This document shows positions 17,975 to 26,552 of a stretch of DNA of 64,000 bases, piece by piece. This stretch comes from Burkholderia mayonis. Lineage in GTDB: Bacteria > Pseudomonadota > Gammaproteobacteria > Burkholderiales > Burkholderiaceae. Below the pieces are notes generated by a model. The model was not told the origin of the DNA, did not search any database, and worked only from the letters and a program-made list of their open reading frames with translations. Each line of letters begins with the position of its first letter. Within the stretch, counting starts at the first letter, position 1. The stretch covers positions 930,001 to 994,000 of the forward strand of contig NZ_CP013387.1 in NCBI RefSeq assembly GCF_001523745.2, in the 5' to 3' direction. The position numbers and the translations under genes were made by a program.

Positions 17975-19315
17975 TCACTCCTGAGTATTCCGGGCATTGG
18001 GGGCGGCGGTGCGTGGGCCTGGGCAGCCGGCGGGCAGGCAGCCGCCGGGGCGAAACGGGTTCCAGCCCGCCGCTGCGAGCACGGCCCACGCGGTGGCGCC
18101 CAGGTGCGGGAGATGGAAGTAATAGAAGTCCTCGGTGGTCGACGTCGGGCCGATCGACAGGCCGGTGCGGATGCGTGGCTCGGGCGTCGCATAGAGCAGG
18201 CCGGAAGGCGCGCGCTGCGCGAGCAGCAGCGCCCACAGCGGCCGCGCCTTGTCGTCGTCGCCGACCGCTTGCAGCGTGAGCGCCGCCTGGCCGGTGCCTT
18301 CCGTCCATAGGCCGTCCGGATGGGCGTTGAAGCCGTAGCCGCCGTCGATGCGGTGCGCTCGCTCGACCCAGGCGAGGCTGCGGCGCCAGTCGGCCGGCGC
18401 GTCCGGTATCGCGAGCAGCGGCCATAGCGACGCGTCGAGCGCCGACGGACCGATGTTGGGGCTGTGGCCGTCGTCGCGCGTGCCGATCAGGAAGCGGCCT
18501 TCGCGCGCATCCCACATGGCCGCGACGAAGCCCCGCGAACGCTCCGCGGCGGCGCGCCAGCGGGCTTCGCCCGTGCGCTCCGCGAGCCAATGAAAGACTG
18601 CGTACGCATCGACGTTGTGCTCGGTGGATTTCCACCCCTGGCGGATCGGGCGAGGTTCGTGCCCGAACTCGCCGCCGACATAGCCGGCCGGCGCGGTGGC
18701 ATCGAGCCGGCCCGGATCGACCCAGCTCATCAGCGCGGCGGCGCCGTCGAGATAGCGCTCGTCGTGCGTCGCTTCGTGCACGGCGAGCAGCGACAACGCG
18801 GCCCAGGCGACGTTGCCGGTGGCGGTGCCGGCCTGATACGCATCCTCGAACCACCGTTTGCTCGGTGCGTCCCACCAGCCGGGCAGCGGCGCCGCGCCGG
18901 TCGGCAGCGCGCCGGCCCGGTAAGCGTTGCGCACGCGCGTGTCGTGGTAATGGCGATCCTGCCTGCTGGCTTGCAGTATCGCGTCGGCAATGCGGCGCGC
19001 CTCGTCGGGGCGGCCACAGGCCACCAGCGCGACGCTGGCGAGTGCGTTGTCGTAGACGAACGCCGCCTGCGTCAGTGCCGGCGCCAGCGCCGCGCCGCCG
19101 GGCGCTGGCTCGTAGCTGCCGAGAAAGACGGGTCCCGAGCCGGGCACGGCCGCGACGCGCTCGGTCAGCGTCTTGCATCCGGCGGCCAGCAGTTCGGCGC
19201 GCTGCGGCGGGCGCTCCGCGCCGTGGGCGTGGCAGGGGGCGAGCATGACGGGCGCCATCGGCAACATCGCCAGCCATGCCACTTTGCGCAAGCAGTGCAT
19301 GATGTGAAGTTTCAT
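17975..19315 (-). CDS. Secreted six-hairpin glycosidase-like protein of the polysaccharide operon
   Basis: A 446-aa protein with an N-terminal signal peptide (cleavage near AHGAERPPQ). The body shows regularly spaced helical segments with aromatic and acidic residues (GNVAWAALSLLAVHEATHD, KSTEHNVDAYAVFHWLAE, GLWTEGTGQAALTLQAVG, TSTTEDFYYFHLPHLG), the pattern of an alpha/alpha six-barrel hydrolase or lyase. It lies 20 bases after the adaptor gene and overlaps the synthase ribosome-binding region. By position it matches the periplasmic polysaccharide hydrolases and lyases (BcsZ, AlgL) of other synthase-dependent systems. Exact family and reaction are not identified. Confidence 0.75.
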   Translation of the reverse strand: MKLHIMHCLRKVAWLAMLPMAPVMLAPCHAHGAERPPQRAELLAAGCKTLTERVAAVPGSGPVFLGSYEPAPGGAALAPALTQAAFVYDNALASVALVACGRPDEARRIADAILQASRQDRHYHDTRVRNAYRAGALPTGAAPLPGWWDAPSKRWFEDAYQAGTATGNVAWAALSLLAVHEATHDERYLDGAAALMSWVDPGRLDATAPAGYVGGEFGHEPRPIRQGWKSTEHNVDAYAVFHWLAERTGEARWRAAAERSRGFVAAMWDAREGRFLIGTRDDGHSPNIGPSALDASLWPLLAIPDAPADWRRSLAWVERAHRIDGGYGFNAHPDGLWTEGTGQAALTLQAVGDDDKARPLWALLLAQRAPSGLLYATPEPRIRTGLSIGPTSTTEDFYYFHLPHLGATAWAVLAAAGWNPFRPGGCLPAGCPGPRTAAPNARNTQE

Positions 19316-19335
19316 CGGCACTTGTCCGCACGCGC

Positions 19336-20829
19336 TCAGGCGAGCGACTTGATGTTTTCCGGCCAGTGGCGGCCGCGATCGACGGTCGCCTTCAAGTCGT
19401 TCAGCCAGCGCCGGCCGGTCGGCTTGAACTCGTCGAGCCAGCGCCGGCCGCGGTCGACGGTCGACTTGAAGCCGTCCAGCCAGTTCGGGTCGAGGTGGCC
19501 CAGATCGGAGACGTTGCTGACGAGCCAGCTCTGGTCGAGGCTCACTTTGGCCCAGTGGCCCATTGCGCAGCGCTCCGTCGGATCGCCGCTCGCGCCGTGA
19601 GGCAGCGACGCGAGCGGCCGGTTCAGCTTGGCGATCACGTAGATCTCGTTCTTCTCGATGGGCGGGAAGGGCACGAAATAGCGCGCCTGCTCGCCTTCGG
19701 ACGCGCGCGGCAGCACCTCGGACACCGAAGCGGGCAGCAGGAACGGCACGCCGTCCATGCGCACGTTCAGATGCGTGCCGGGCAGCAGGTCGTCGCTCAG
19801 GCTGCGCGGGAACACCGCCACCACGCGCGATTGCGCGCAATTGCTCACGCGGATCAAGGTCGCGCCGGCGGCCACGCGGGTGCCGGGCGGCGCGAGCACG
19901 TCCTCCACCACGCCCGGCTCGCTCGATCGGATCTCGAGGTTGGTCAGGCGCTCGAGCCGCTCCTTCTCGGCGTCGATCAGTTTGTCCACCGATTGGCCGT
20001 AGGCGTCGAACTGCGTCATCTCGGCCTTGCGCTGCACGATGTCTGCGCTGAGCAGCCGGCTGCGCTGCGCGAGCGACGCGACCGGGCCGTCGGTAGCGGA
20101 AGCGTAGACCTTGCTCCGCGACGCGTCGCCGTTGGCGATCGCGTGTTCGAGCTCGGCGGCCGCGGCGGCCTTGGCGTTGGACAGGATCGACAACTGGTAG
20201 CGCGAGGCATTCGTGTACGCCTCGCTCACGGCGCCCGCCCACTGCATCGCCTGGTTGCGGTTGACCACGTCTTCCTGCTGGTCGACTTGCGCTTTCGCAG
20301 CCGCCAGTCGCGCCTGCAGCGCGTGGATGTCGGCCGCATGTTCCTTTTGCGACGCAGCCTGATAGCGCTGCAGATCACGCTGAGTCGCGGCAAGCTGGCT
20401 CTCGTCGCCCGCGAGCTCGGCGCGCGCCGCGTCGTGGTGCTGCTGATTGTCGAGCGCCTTGCCGGTCAGGTCGATCAGCAGCGCACGATCGATGTTGGGA
20501 TTCTGCACCGTCATCAGCGGCTGATTGGCTTCGAACGACTTGCCGATCGCGACGTGCTGCTCGGTCACGACGCCTTCGACCGGCGACGTGACGAGCGTCA
20601 CCTGGCTGTCGACCACCGCGCGTTCGGACGAGCGCGTGAAGATGTTGGGGAACATCATGGTCAGCACCATCCAGATGACGAAGAGCACCAAGCCGTAACT
20701 GGCGGTGCGCGGGACGAGATGCCAGAGCGGGCGCCGTACGCGGCGGCCGCGCGTCACCGATTCGTCGCGCGTCGCGAGCAGTGCAGAGCGGGTATCGGCC
20801 GGGCGGTTCTCGAGTTGCTGGTCGGGCAT
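19336..20829 (-). CDS. HlyD/membrane-fusion-type periplasmic adaptor, first gene of polysaccharide operon
   Basis: A 497-aa protein with one N-terminal membrane anchor (YGLVLFVIWMVLTMMF, about residues 46-62). A biotinyl-lipoyl half-motif follows (VTSPVEGVVTEQHVAIGKSF), then a long alpha-helical hairpin (about 120-290), the second lipoyl half (RSSEPGVVEDVLAPPGTRV) and a beta-barrel. The C-terminal 50 residues carry tryptophan-rich repeats (WLDGFKSTVDRGRRW, WLDEFKPTGRRW, WLNDLKATVDRGRHW) not usual in the family. The ATG at 20829 has AGGAG; a second ATG at 20844 is possible. Alginate Alg44 is the nearest functional analogue, an adaptor in a polysaccharide synthase. Confidence 0.85.
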   Translation of the reverse strand: MPDQQLENRPADTRSALLATRDESVTRGRRVRRPLWHLVPRTASYGLVLFVIWMVLTMMFPNIFTRSSERAVVDSQVTLVTSPVEGVVTEQHVAIGKSFEANQPLMTVQNPNIDRALLIDLTGKALDNQQHHDAARAELAGDESQLAATQRDLQRYQAASQKEHAADIHALQARLAAAKAQVDQQEDVVNRNQAMQWAGAVSEAYTNASRYQLSILSNAKAAAAAELEHAIANGDASRSKVYASATDGPVASLAQRSRLLSADIVQRKAEMTQFDAYGQSVDKLIDAEKERLERLTNLEIRSSEPGVVEDVLAPPGTRVAAGATLIRVSNCAQSRVVAVFPRSLSDDLLPGTHLNVRMDGVPFLLPASVSEVLPRASEGEQARYFVPFPPIEKNEIYVIAKLNRPLASLPHGASGDPTERCAMGHWAKVSLDQSWLVSNVSDLGHLDPNWLDGFKSTVDRGRRWLDEFKPTGRRWLNDLKATVDRGRHWPENIKSLA

Positions 20830-21167
20830 GTTGCTCTCCTGCATGGCAAAAATGCGAACAAAGAGACAAAGGATCTCGCACGCCCAGCGCCGTTCGTCGG
20901 CCCTGTGCGCTGCTGTCGAATCGAGCCGGTTCCGTCGCGCATGAGCGTGAGCGCGCCGATGCCGGCTTTTCGGTCTAGTTGGTTGCCTGCAGAGCGCCGC
21001 GTCCGAGCATCCGTCGGATCGACGCACCGTATGAAAAGGCCGGCTGTACCGGCCCAAGATCAGCCCCGTAACCGCGCAACGCATGCGCACGCGGTCTTGA
21101 ACTTGCAATGAAGAATCGAGCGGCCCGTGAAGACCCATGCGGCCAAGGCGCTGCGATTGAATTCAGG

Positions 21168-21222
21168 CTAGTGAAATCGCCGGTGCGCTACTGTAAAAGT
21201 GTGTAAAAGGTGATTTCACTAG
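21168..21222. repeat. 11-bp inverted repeat
   Basis: CTAGTGAAATC (21168-21178) and GATTTCACTAG (21212-21222) are exact reverse complements, 33 bases apart, in an AT-rich patch containing TGTAAAAGTGTGTAAAA. It could be a bound operator or the edge of a lost small element. No coding sequence crosses it. Confidence 0.5.
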
Positions 21223-21805
21223 GACCCCAAAAGGCGGATGTTATGTATGCGCCGAATTCGGCTCGCATGACATTCGTCGTACATAGCCGCCGAGGGTGGC
21301 GGGGCGCGGGCGTGGCCGCCGATTGTCCGGGGACGATGCGATTGCGGACGGGATTGCGCTCGCCCTCGATCTTCGATCGTCGCCGCGCTTCGAGCGCGGA
21401 TTCCTGGTATGAAACTCGCAGCGATCGAGGTGTGATGGATCGGACGCGTAGCGTGTCGCCGCCGGTATGCTCGATGCGGGCGCGAACGCGGACTGCATGC
21501 CCATCGCTCGATGTCTGCCAACCTGACGCGAGCGTGGTGGGGGCTGACAAGGCGCGGCGTTTCATGTTCGAGACGCACAGTCGCGTCTCGATTGCAGCGA
21601 TACGTGTTACGTAACATCTGTGAATCATTTTGATGATGGCCTCGCGTCAGAATGGCCGAGACAGGATGCGCTGCGAAGGCGGGCGTCGTTGATCCTGCTG
21701 TGTTCGGGCCGCCTGGTTACGGGGCTGAACGGCCATCGCCGAGCTGCTGCCGGCTTTCTCGCGACCCACATTCTCGACGCTGGCACGGATTCTGCGGCGC
21801 ATCGC

Positions 21806-21843
21806 GCACGTGTTTGCGCCGGCCGATCGGCGCAAACACGTGC
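21806..21843. promoter_or_regulatory. Perfect 15-bp dyad upstream of 107-aa gene
   Basis: GCACGTGTTTGCGCC (21806-21820), an 8-base centre, then its exact complement ending at 21843. It sits 55 bases before the ATG at 21899. As RNA it would form a very stable stem without a T-tract, and as DNA it could be a large operator. Nothing else in the window is as symmetrical. Confidence 0.6.
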
Positions 21844-21898
21844 TAACCGACGGGCGTATCGACCTGATCCGCTCGCCCAACATAGGACGGAGCAAAAC

Positions 21899-22222
21899 AT
21901 GGACGCGCTCCCGAATCAGTCCGACACGCAATTCCGAGCCTTCCTGGCCAAGCTGCTCGAGCAACCGCAGCCCGCGTGGGGCGAGAAGCAGCAGATCGAA
22001 CTCGACATGGCGCGTGCGCTGTCCAACGAGATGCTGCAGATCGCGGAGCGCATGCACGCCCATACCTCGGATCTCGAAAGCTGCCTCGTGCTGCTCAAGT
22101 ACGCGAAGGTGCTCGATTTCATCTTGTCGTCGCTCGCCGCGCGGCGCGATATTCATCCCCGGACGCTCCGCACGATCTTCAAGCTCGCCAAACTCAAGGT
22201 CGACGACTCGTATCCGGAGTGA
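21899..22222 (+). CDS. Conserved-looking 107-aa helical hypothetical protein
   Basis: A 107-aa protein, MDALPNQSDTQFRAFLAKLL..., ending KLAKLKVDDSYPE. It is rich in predicted amphipathic helices (QIELDMARALSNEMLQIAER; LVLLKYAKVLDFILSSLAAR), with no signal peptide or membrane segment. I do not recognise the family. The ATG follows GGACGGAGC. A longer in-frame reading from 21620 exists but its extra residues look non-coding and cross the dyad. Codon use and protein character look genuine. It lies 1.7 kb upstream of the second accA on the same strand, so a shared role is possible but unproven. Confidence 0.6.
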   Translation: MDALPNQSDTQFRAFLAKLLEQPQPAWGEKQQIELDMARALSNEMLQIAERMHAHTSDLESCLVLLKYAKVLDFILSSLAARRDIHPRTLRTIFKLAKLKVDDSYPE

Positions 22223-23926
22223 GCCGAATTCGAACGGCGTCGAAGGACGTTCGTCGGCGGCGTCGTGCAAAAGGGGCGAGCGCGGCGGTCGCACCGTTTG
22301 CTTGGTCATCGGTCGCGACCGACAAGCGCGCGCTTCCTCTTTCTCTTTTTCGCCGCCGCGCGCGGCGTCGCACGATCTCTTCGCTGGAAAGATCTCTGCG
22401 CTGGAAACGGTCGACGCGGGAAGGCGTCGGATCGGCGGTGGCGTTCGGGGTCTTCGTCGTCTCCGTGATCGGGCCGAATGTCGGGCCTCGATGCGCGTGA
22501 TCGAAGGCGAATCGCAGATGTGCGTGACGCTTCGCTGGATCGGTGACCGGCGTCGCGCCGGGCGCGCGTGGGCGGCAGCCTGTCCACGGATCGTCGTCGA
22601 CGCGTTCGTCGAGTGCGTGGCGATCGGATCGCGCATGGCTTGCGCTTTCGAGGCGAGATCGAGCGCCCGCGGCGTCGCCTGAGACGATGCGGTCGCTCGA
22701 CCATCCGAAAGGACGCGACCGGCGACGACAAGTGCATTCGGATCGCTAACCGAATCGGATGCGATGTGGCGCGACGCGCCCGGCAACGGGCTGCGCAGAT
22801 TCGCGATTTCACCATCGACGTCAACGGACGAATTCCTCGAGCGCGCACATTGCATCGACGAGACGGCTTTAACGGCGGCGTCGTGGAGTTGACGACGAAC
22901 GCCGATGAATTTGTCCGCCTGATTGGTGCGGAAGATGGAGCGCCCGACCTGTCGGCATGGCGCACGCAATGTATGGCGCAACCGATTCGATGCTTGAATC
23001 GCCCCCGTATGCAGCGGATTGCCACGCTGACGGCCTCGTGCGCCAATTGCATCGATTCGATTCGCCGGTCGGAGGCGAGATGTCGGATGCGTGATGCCTT
23101 ATGAACGAGGCAGGTAATCATTCGTTCGGCGATCACGCGCATCGCCATGGCGATGCTTTTCCAGGCATGCGCGAAGGATCGAATCGGGGCGCGCGTTGCG
23201 CGATTGCCGATGCTGCAATCCCGACGCGACGGCATGGCGCAGACGCCTGTGACTTCTCCGTGCTCGAAGGAGCCATGTCGTCTGCTTCATTCTGGAACCG
23301 GAATTTTTCGAAAACCGTTTTCAGCCTTTCGGCGCAATTCTGGTGCGACGACCATTCCTTTCCAATCGATTTTTATTGCATGGCACGTCATGATTAGAAA
23401 ATGAATTTCATCGAAAAATCGGGATATTGCTGCCGTTTTGCGAGGAATTTCTCGCGCTCGAAGGTCCGGCCTTCGATGCCAAGCTGATCGCGGCGCAACG
23501 CGCGACGTGCAAGGTGATGGGCATCAACGTCCTCGGCGGCGTAGCCGATTTCGACAAAATCACCTGAGACGCCGCGCGCCGTTTTCCTGCGCCTGCGCTA
23601 TCTTCGCGCCGCGCGTCCCCGGGGCCGGCGGCCGGTCTCGCGCCTGTTCGCGCTTGTGTCGCGCGTGCGTCGCGGCGGACGCGCGGCGTCCGGGCAACGC
23701 CGACGATGCGATAACGGACGTGCGCCGCGCGATGATCCAGGGGCGGTGTGATAGTATCGCGGCCGTGCATGGCGGCGCATTCGCGGCATTCGATTATTCA
23801 TTTCTCCGCCACGGTGAATGCGCGCATTTCGAATGAATATCGAAAACGGCCGAAAAGCGTGGGCAGTCCGGCGATAATTCACGTCGAATACCTGAGCGTC
23901 TGCATTTGCAGCCGGAGAAACACGAC
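22223..23926. other. 1.7-kb decayed region upstream of accA paralogue
   Basis: No intact gene was found. The only part with protein character is the short open stretch at 23394-23567, listed separately. Local GC content is lower than in the flanking chromosome, especially 23280-23420 and 23770-23880. The last 150 bases must hold the accA promoter. Confidence 0.5.
23394..23567 (+). pseudogene. Short protein remnant of unknown family
   Basis: Between a TGA at 23391 and a TGA at 23565 the frame reads about 57 codons, including LLPFCEEFLALEGPAFDAKL, then IAAQRATCKVMGINV and ADFDKIT. This looks like the real C-terminal end of a protein, with balanced composition unlike the surrounding GC-rich shadow frames. 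No ATG or ribosome site precedes it, so it is probably the tail of a deleted gene. The parent family is not recognised. Confidence 0.35.
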
Positions 23927-24895
23927 ATGACGAACGTAACGTATCTTGACTTCGAAAAGGCGATCGGCGAGCTGGACGCGAAGATCGACGCGCTGCGTTG
24001 TTCCGAGGACGAATCGGCGATCGATCTCTCCGAGGAGATCAACCGGTTGTCGGCGCGCAGCGAAAAGCTGACGAAGGAACTGTACGAGCGGCTGACGCCG
24101 TGGCAAATCGTCCAGGTGGCGCGACATCCCGCGCGGCCGTACACGCTCGATTACGTCAATTATCTGTTCACGGATTTCCACGAGCTGCACGGCGATCGCT
24201 GCTATGCGGACGACCAGTCGATCGTCGGCGGGCTCGCGCGCTTCAACGACCGGCCGTGCGTCGTGGCCGGCCACCAGAAGGGACGCAACACGAAAGAGCG
24301 CGCGATGCGCAATTTCGGCTATCCGCGGCCCGAGGGATATAGAAAGGCGCTGCGGCTCTTCAAGCTCGCCGAGAAATTCAAGCTGCCGATCTTCACGTTC
24401 ATCGACACGCCGGGCGCCTGGCCCGGGATCGATGCGGAGGAGCACAACCAGTCCGAGGCAATCGGTCGCAATCTGATGGAAATGGCGAGCCTCCAGACGC
24501 CGATCGTCACGACGGTGATCGGCGAGGGCGGCTCGGGCGGCGCGCTCGCAATCGGTGTCTGCGACGTGTCGATCATGCTCCAGTTCGCGACTTATTCCGT
24601 TATTTCGCCCGAAAGCTGCTCGTCCATTCTCTGGAAGAATCCGAACTACGCGGAGCAGGCGGCAAACGCGCTGGGCCTGACCGCGCACCGGCTCAAGGCG
24701 CTGGGCTTGATCGACAAGATCGCGAACGAACCGGTGGGCGGCGCGCATCGCGATCCGCAACAAATGGCGCTGATGCTCAGGCGCGTCTTGCAGGAAAGCC
24801 TGCGAAACGTCGAGTCGCTCGATGCGAAGCAGCTTCTCGCCCGCCGTCACGAGCGGCTCCTGCACTACGGCAAGTTCCGCGAAACGGCGGCATGA
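23927..24895 (+). CDS. accA: Acetyl-CoA carboxylase carboxyltransferase alpha subunit, paralogue
   Basis: A 322-aa full-length AccA. It has the family start [55 protein letters not shown] and the ending [13 protein letters not shown]. AccA pairs with AccD to move the carboxyl group from carboxybiotin to acetyl-CoA, giving malonyl-CoA. Next to the conserved TPGA the usual AYPGIGAEERGQ is replaced by [12 protein letters not shown], a marked change in a nearly invariant site. The gene stands alone, with no accD, accB or lipid gene. The ATG at 23927 has GGAG. In B. thailandensis a second accA accompanies the thailandamide cluster as a resistant target; the same role is inferred here. Confidence 0.9.
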   Translation: MTNVTYLDFEKAIGELDAKIDALRCSEDESAIDLSEEINRLSARSEKLTKELYERLTPWQIVQVARHPARPYTLDYVNYLFTDFHELHGDRCYADDQSIVGGLARFNDRPCVVAGHQKGRNTKERAMRNFGYPRPEGYRKALRLFKLAEKFKLPIFTFIDTPGAWPGIDAEEHNQSEAIGRNLMEMASLQTPIVTTVIGEGGSGGALAIGVCDVSIMLQFATYSVISPESCSSILWKNPNYAEQAANALGLTAHRLKALGLIDKIANEPVGGAHRDPQQMALMLRRVLQESLRNVESLDAKQLLARRHERLLHYGKFRETAA

Positions 24896-25609
24896 ACGCA
24901 TTCGGCTGCGCCGTCGGGCGCCGCGCGCGATAGGCGGCCGGCCGTCACGTGCGTGTGTTCTCCGTATCGGATCTGCACGTCGAATATCCGGGAAACGCGA
25001 GGTGGGTGGAAGCGCTCTCGCGTGACGAGGGCACGCGTGACGCCCTCACACCAGGCCGCTTCGATGACGCATGCGCGTGACCGGATTCGTGCCCGCGGTG
25101 CGCGGACCCGCATCGATCGATCACGGACCGGATACGCTGCGCGCATGCAGCGATCTCGTGGACGTCAACTGCGCCGAGCATTTAAAGCCGGATGTTGCCG
25201 TCGGCGGCTGGACCAAAATGCGACGCATGGCCGGCGATATGGCGGCGGCGATGCTCCGGCCGTCTTGCCGCGGTGTCCGCCGGTCTACTCGATGCCAGTT
25301 ATGACGAACGCCGGCGACATCGAGATTGTCGGCATCGTCATTTGAACGGACGCCAATCCGTTCGGGATTTCCTGCATCCCGATCCTCAATGAAAGCGAGT
25401 GGTGCACGGCGAGCCGATGCCAGTGCCTCGTGCTTTTCATCTTTCCGGAATAGGTTGAAAAGCGCGCTGCGCGGAGGGCGGGATTTGCATGCCACGGCGG
25501 CGCGGCACCGTATGAAAATAAGAGGCGGCCGATCGGCAATCGCCGGTCGGCCGAAAATCAAGTAAAAGAATCCAGTGCAATGGATTTCGCGGATCGATTG
25601 ACCGCCTGG
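24896..25609. other. 714-base region after accA, no gene identified
   Basis: Only low-quality frames occur. The sole structure is the hairpin near its end (25526-25553). The base composition becomes progressively less GC-rich toward the AT-rich small genes that follow. Confidence 0.45.
25526..25553 (-). terminator. Terminator-like hairpin after the 90-aa secreted-protein gene
   Basis: CGGCCGATCGGC (25526-25537) and GCCGGTCGGCCG (25542-25553) pair over 12 positions with one G-T wobble and a 4-base loop. Read on the minus strand it follows the stop at 25610 and leads into a pyrimidine-rich run (CCTCTTATTTTC), as expected for a factor-independent terminator. Confidence 0.55.
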
Positions 25610-25882
25610 TTATCGAATGGCGAATCGGCTCGCTGCCGTTCCATTCGCGCATACATTGGCGTAGATGTAGAAAATCCTGTTCGTGGAAAAGGCCGAGTAT
25701 ATGAGTGAAAAGGTCTCTTTTTCGCTAAATGAATAAGTGGTGTCGGCGATGGTTGCCAGAAGGTTGCCGTTCGTATCGGTTTCGATTTTGCTGATCGGTC
25801 CTGATTTGCAGAGTATGTCTGCGGACGCGTAGGAGGACGCAAACATCATGGCTGACAAAAGAACGGTCACGATTTTTCTCAT
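25610..25882 (-). CDS. Small secreted hypothetical protein, 90 aa
   Basis: Begins MRKIVTVLLSAMMFASSYASA, a clear Sec signal peptide cleaved before DILCKSGP. The mature protein of about 69 residues has two cysteines (DILCKSG and NVCANG) that could form a disulfide, and a beta-rich middle. No family recognised. The region is much richer in A+T than the chromosome average, which points to acquired DNA. The start is followed upstream by an AAGGGAAAAG-type ribosome site. A hairpin follows the stop. Confidence 0.65.
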   Translation of the reverse strand: MRKIVTVLLSAMMFASSYASADILCKSGPISKIETDTNGNLLATIADTTYSFSEKETFSLIYSAFSTNRIFYIYANVCANGTAASRFAIR

Positions 25883-26067
25883 GGCTTTTCCCTTGAGGAA
25901 TGTATTGATGCATTGGATTGAGGTGCTGCTGATGCTCGGTGCTATATTGCCGGGCTTTCGAAACTATCGGCGCCAGTGTGCTCCGCAATATGTCGTTGAT
26001 TAATGCGATGCTGAATTGGAAATAAATTCATTCATGGTTGCCGCTTTGATGTTGGTGTACTGCGAAA

Positions 26068-26271
26068 ATGATGAGTATTTTGATCTGTATTGCGGCGCAC
26101 AACGAAGGTTATTATTTGGAATTGCGAAGTTCCAATAATATTAATTCATCGATCCTTGTGATTAATAAGTATCTTGAATGGCTTTCTGGTTTAAAAAATC
26201 TCGATCCTTATTGTTCAGTTTTTTTGTCGATTGATTGTGACGGTTTCGTAAATGACGGATATTGGTATTGA
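26068..26271 (+). CDS. AT-rich small hypothetical protein, possibly truncated
   Basis: A 67-aa frame, MMSILICIAAHNEGYYLELR... ending DGFVNDGYWY, in strongly AT-rich DNA with codon use unlike the rest of the window. The composition looks like a genuine soluble protein, but there is no clear ribosome-binding site and IS-derived sequence begins soon after the stop. It may be a complete small cargo gene or the N-terminal part of a cut gene. Family unknown. Confidence 0.4.
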   Translation: MMSILICIAAHNEGYYLELRSSNNINSSILVINKYLEWLSGLKNLDPYCSVFLSIDCDGFVNDGYWY

Positions 26272-26310
26272 ATTCATATAAACGACGATGGTGTTGAGGA
26301 GGCGCAGGGA

Positions 26311-26550
26311 CAAGTGCGATCGACGCCGAAGCGAGCGAACGGCTCGGCGCGATCCCTGAACAGCTTCGCGTCATCCGGCATCTGCCGGTCGCATCGGCTC
26401 CCCATGCGAATGTCAATGCACAAGATGTCGTTGGATGACGGCCTGCGTCTCGTTCATGGCGGCGACGCAGTTCGGTTGACTGCGGCGGTTCCGCCCATCG
26501 CTGCGACAAGCCCGTCGCGATCCCAGGCGGCGCGCCGGGATGTCGGATAG
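26311..26550 (+). pseudogene. IS66-type transposase (TnpC) remnant
   Basis: From 26316 the plus strand reads AIDAEASERLGAIPEQLRVI then RHLP, which matches the 'ERLxxIPxQxRVIRH' segment of IS66-family TnpC proteins. Sequence before and after is in other frames or lost, and the piece stops at the left end of the next IS. It is a relic of an older insertion. Confidence 0.5.
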
Positions 26551-26552
26551 AG

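Larger units (their letters stand above)
20830..21898. other. 1.07-kb control region between polysaccharide operon and 107-aa gene
   Basis: Divergent region with no credible gene. It must hold the promoter of the minus-strand polysaccharide operon. It contains an 11-bp inverted repeat (21168-21222) and a 15-bp dyad (21806-21843), listed separately. The middle (21180-21250) is locally AT-richer. Confidence 0.5.

Noticed and set aside
23780..23850. Imperfect inverted pair TTCGATTATTCAT / ATGAATATCGAA before accA
   Set aside because: Arms differ by an inserted base and the region is simply AT-rich; too weak to call an operator.
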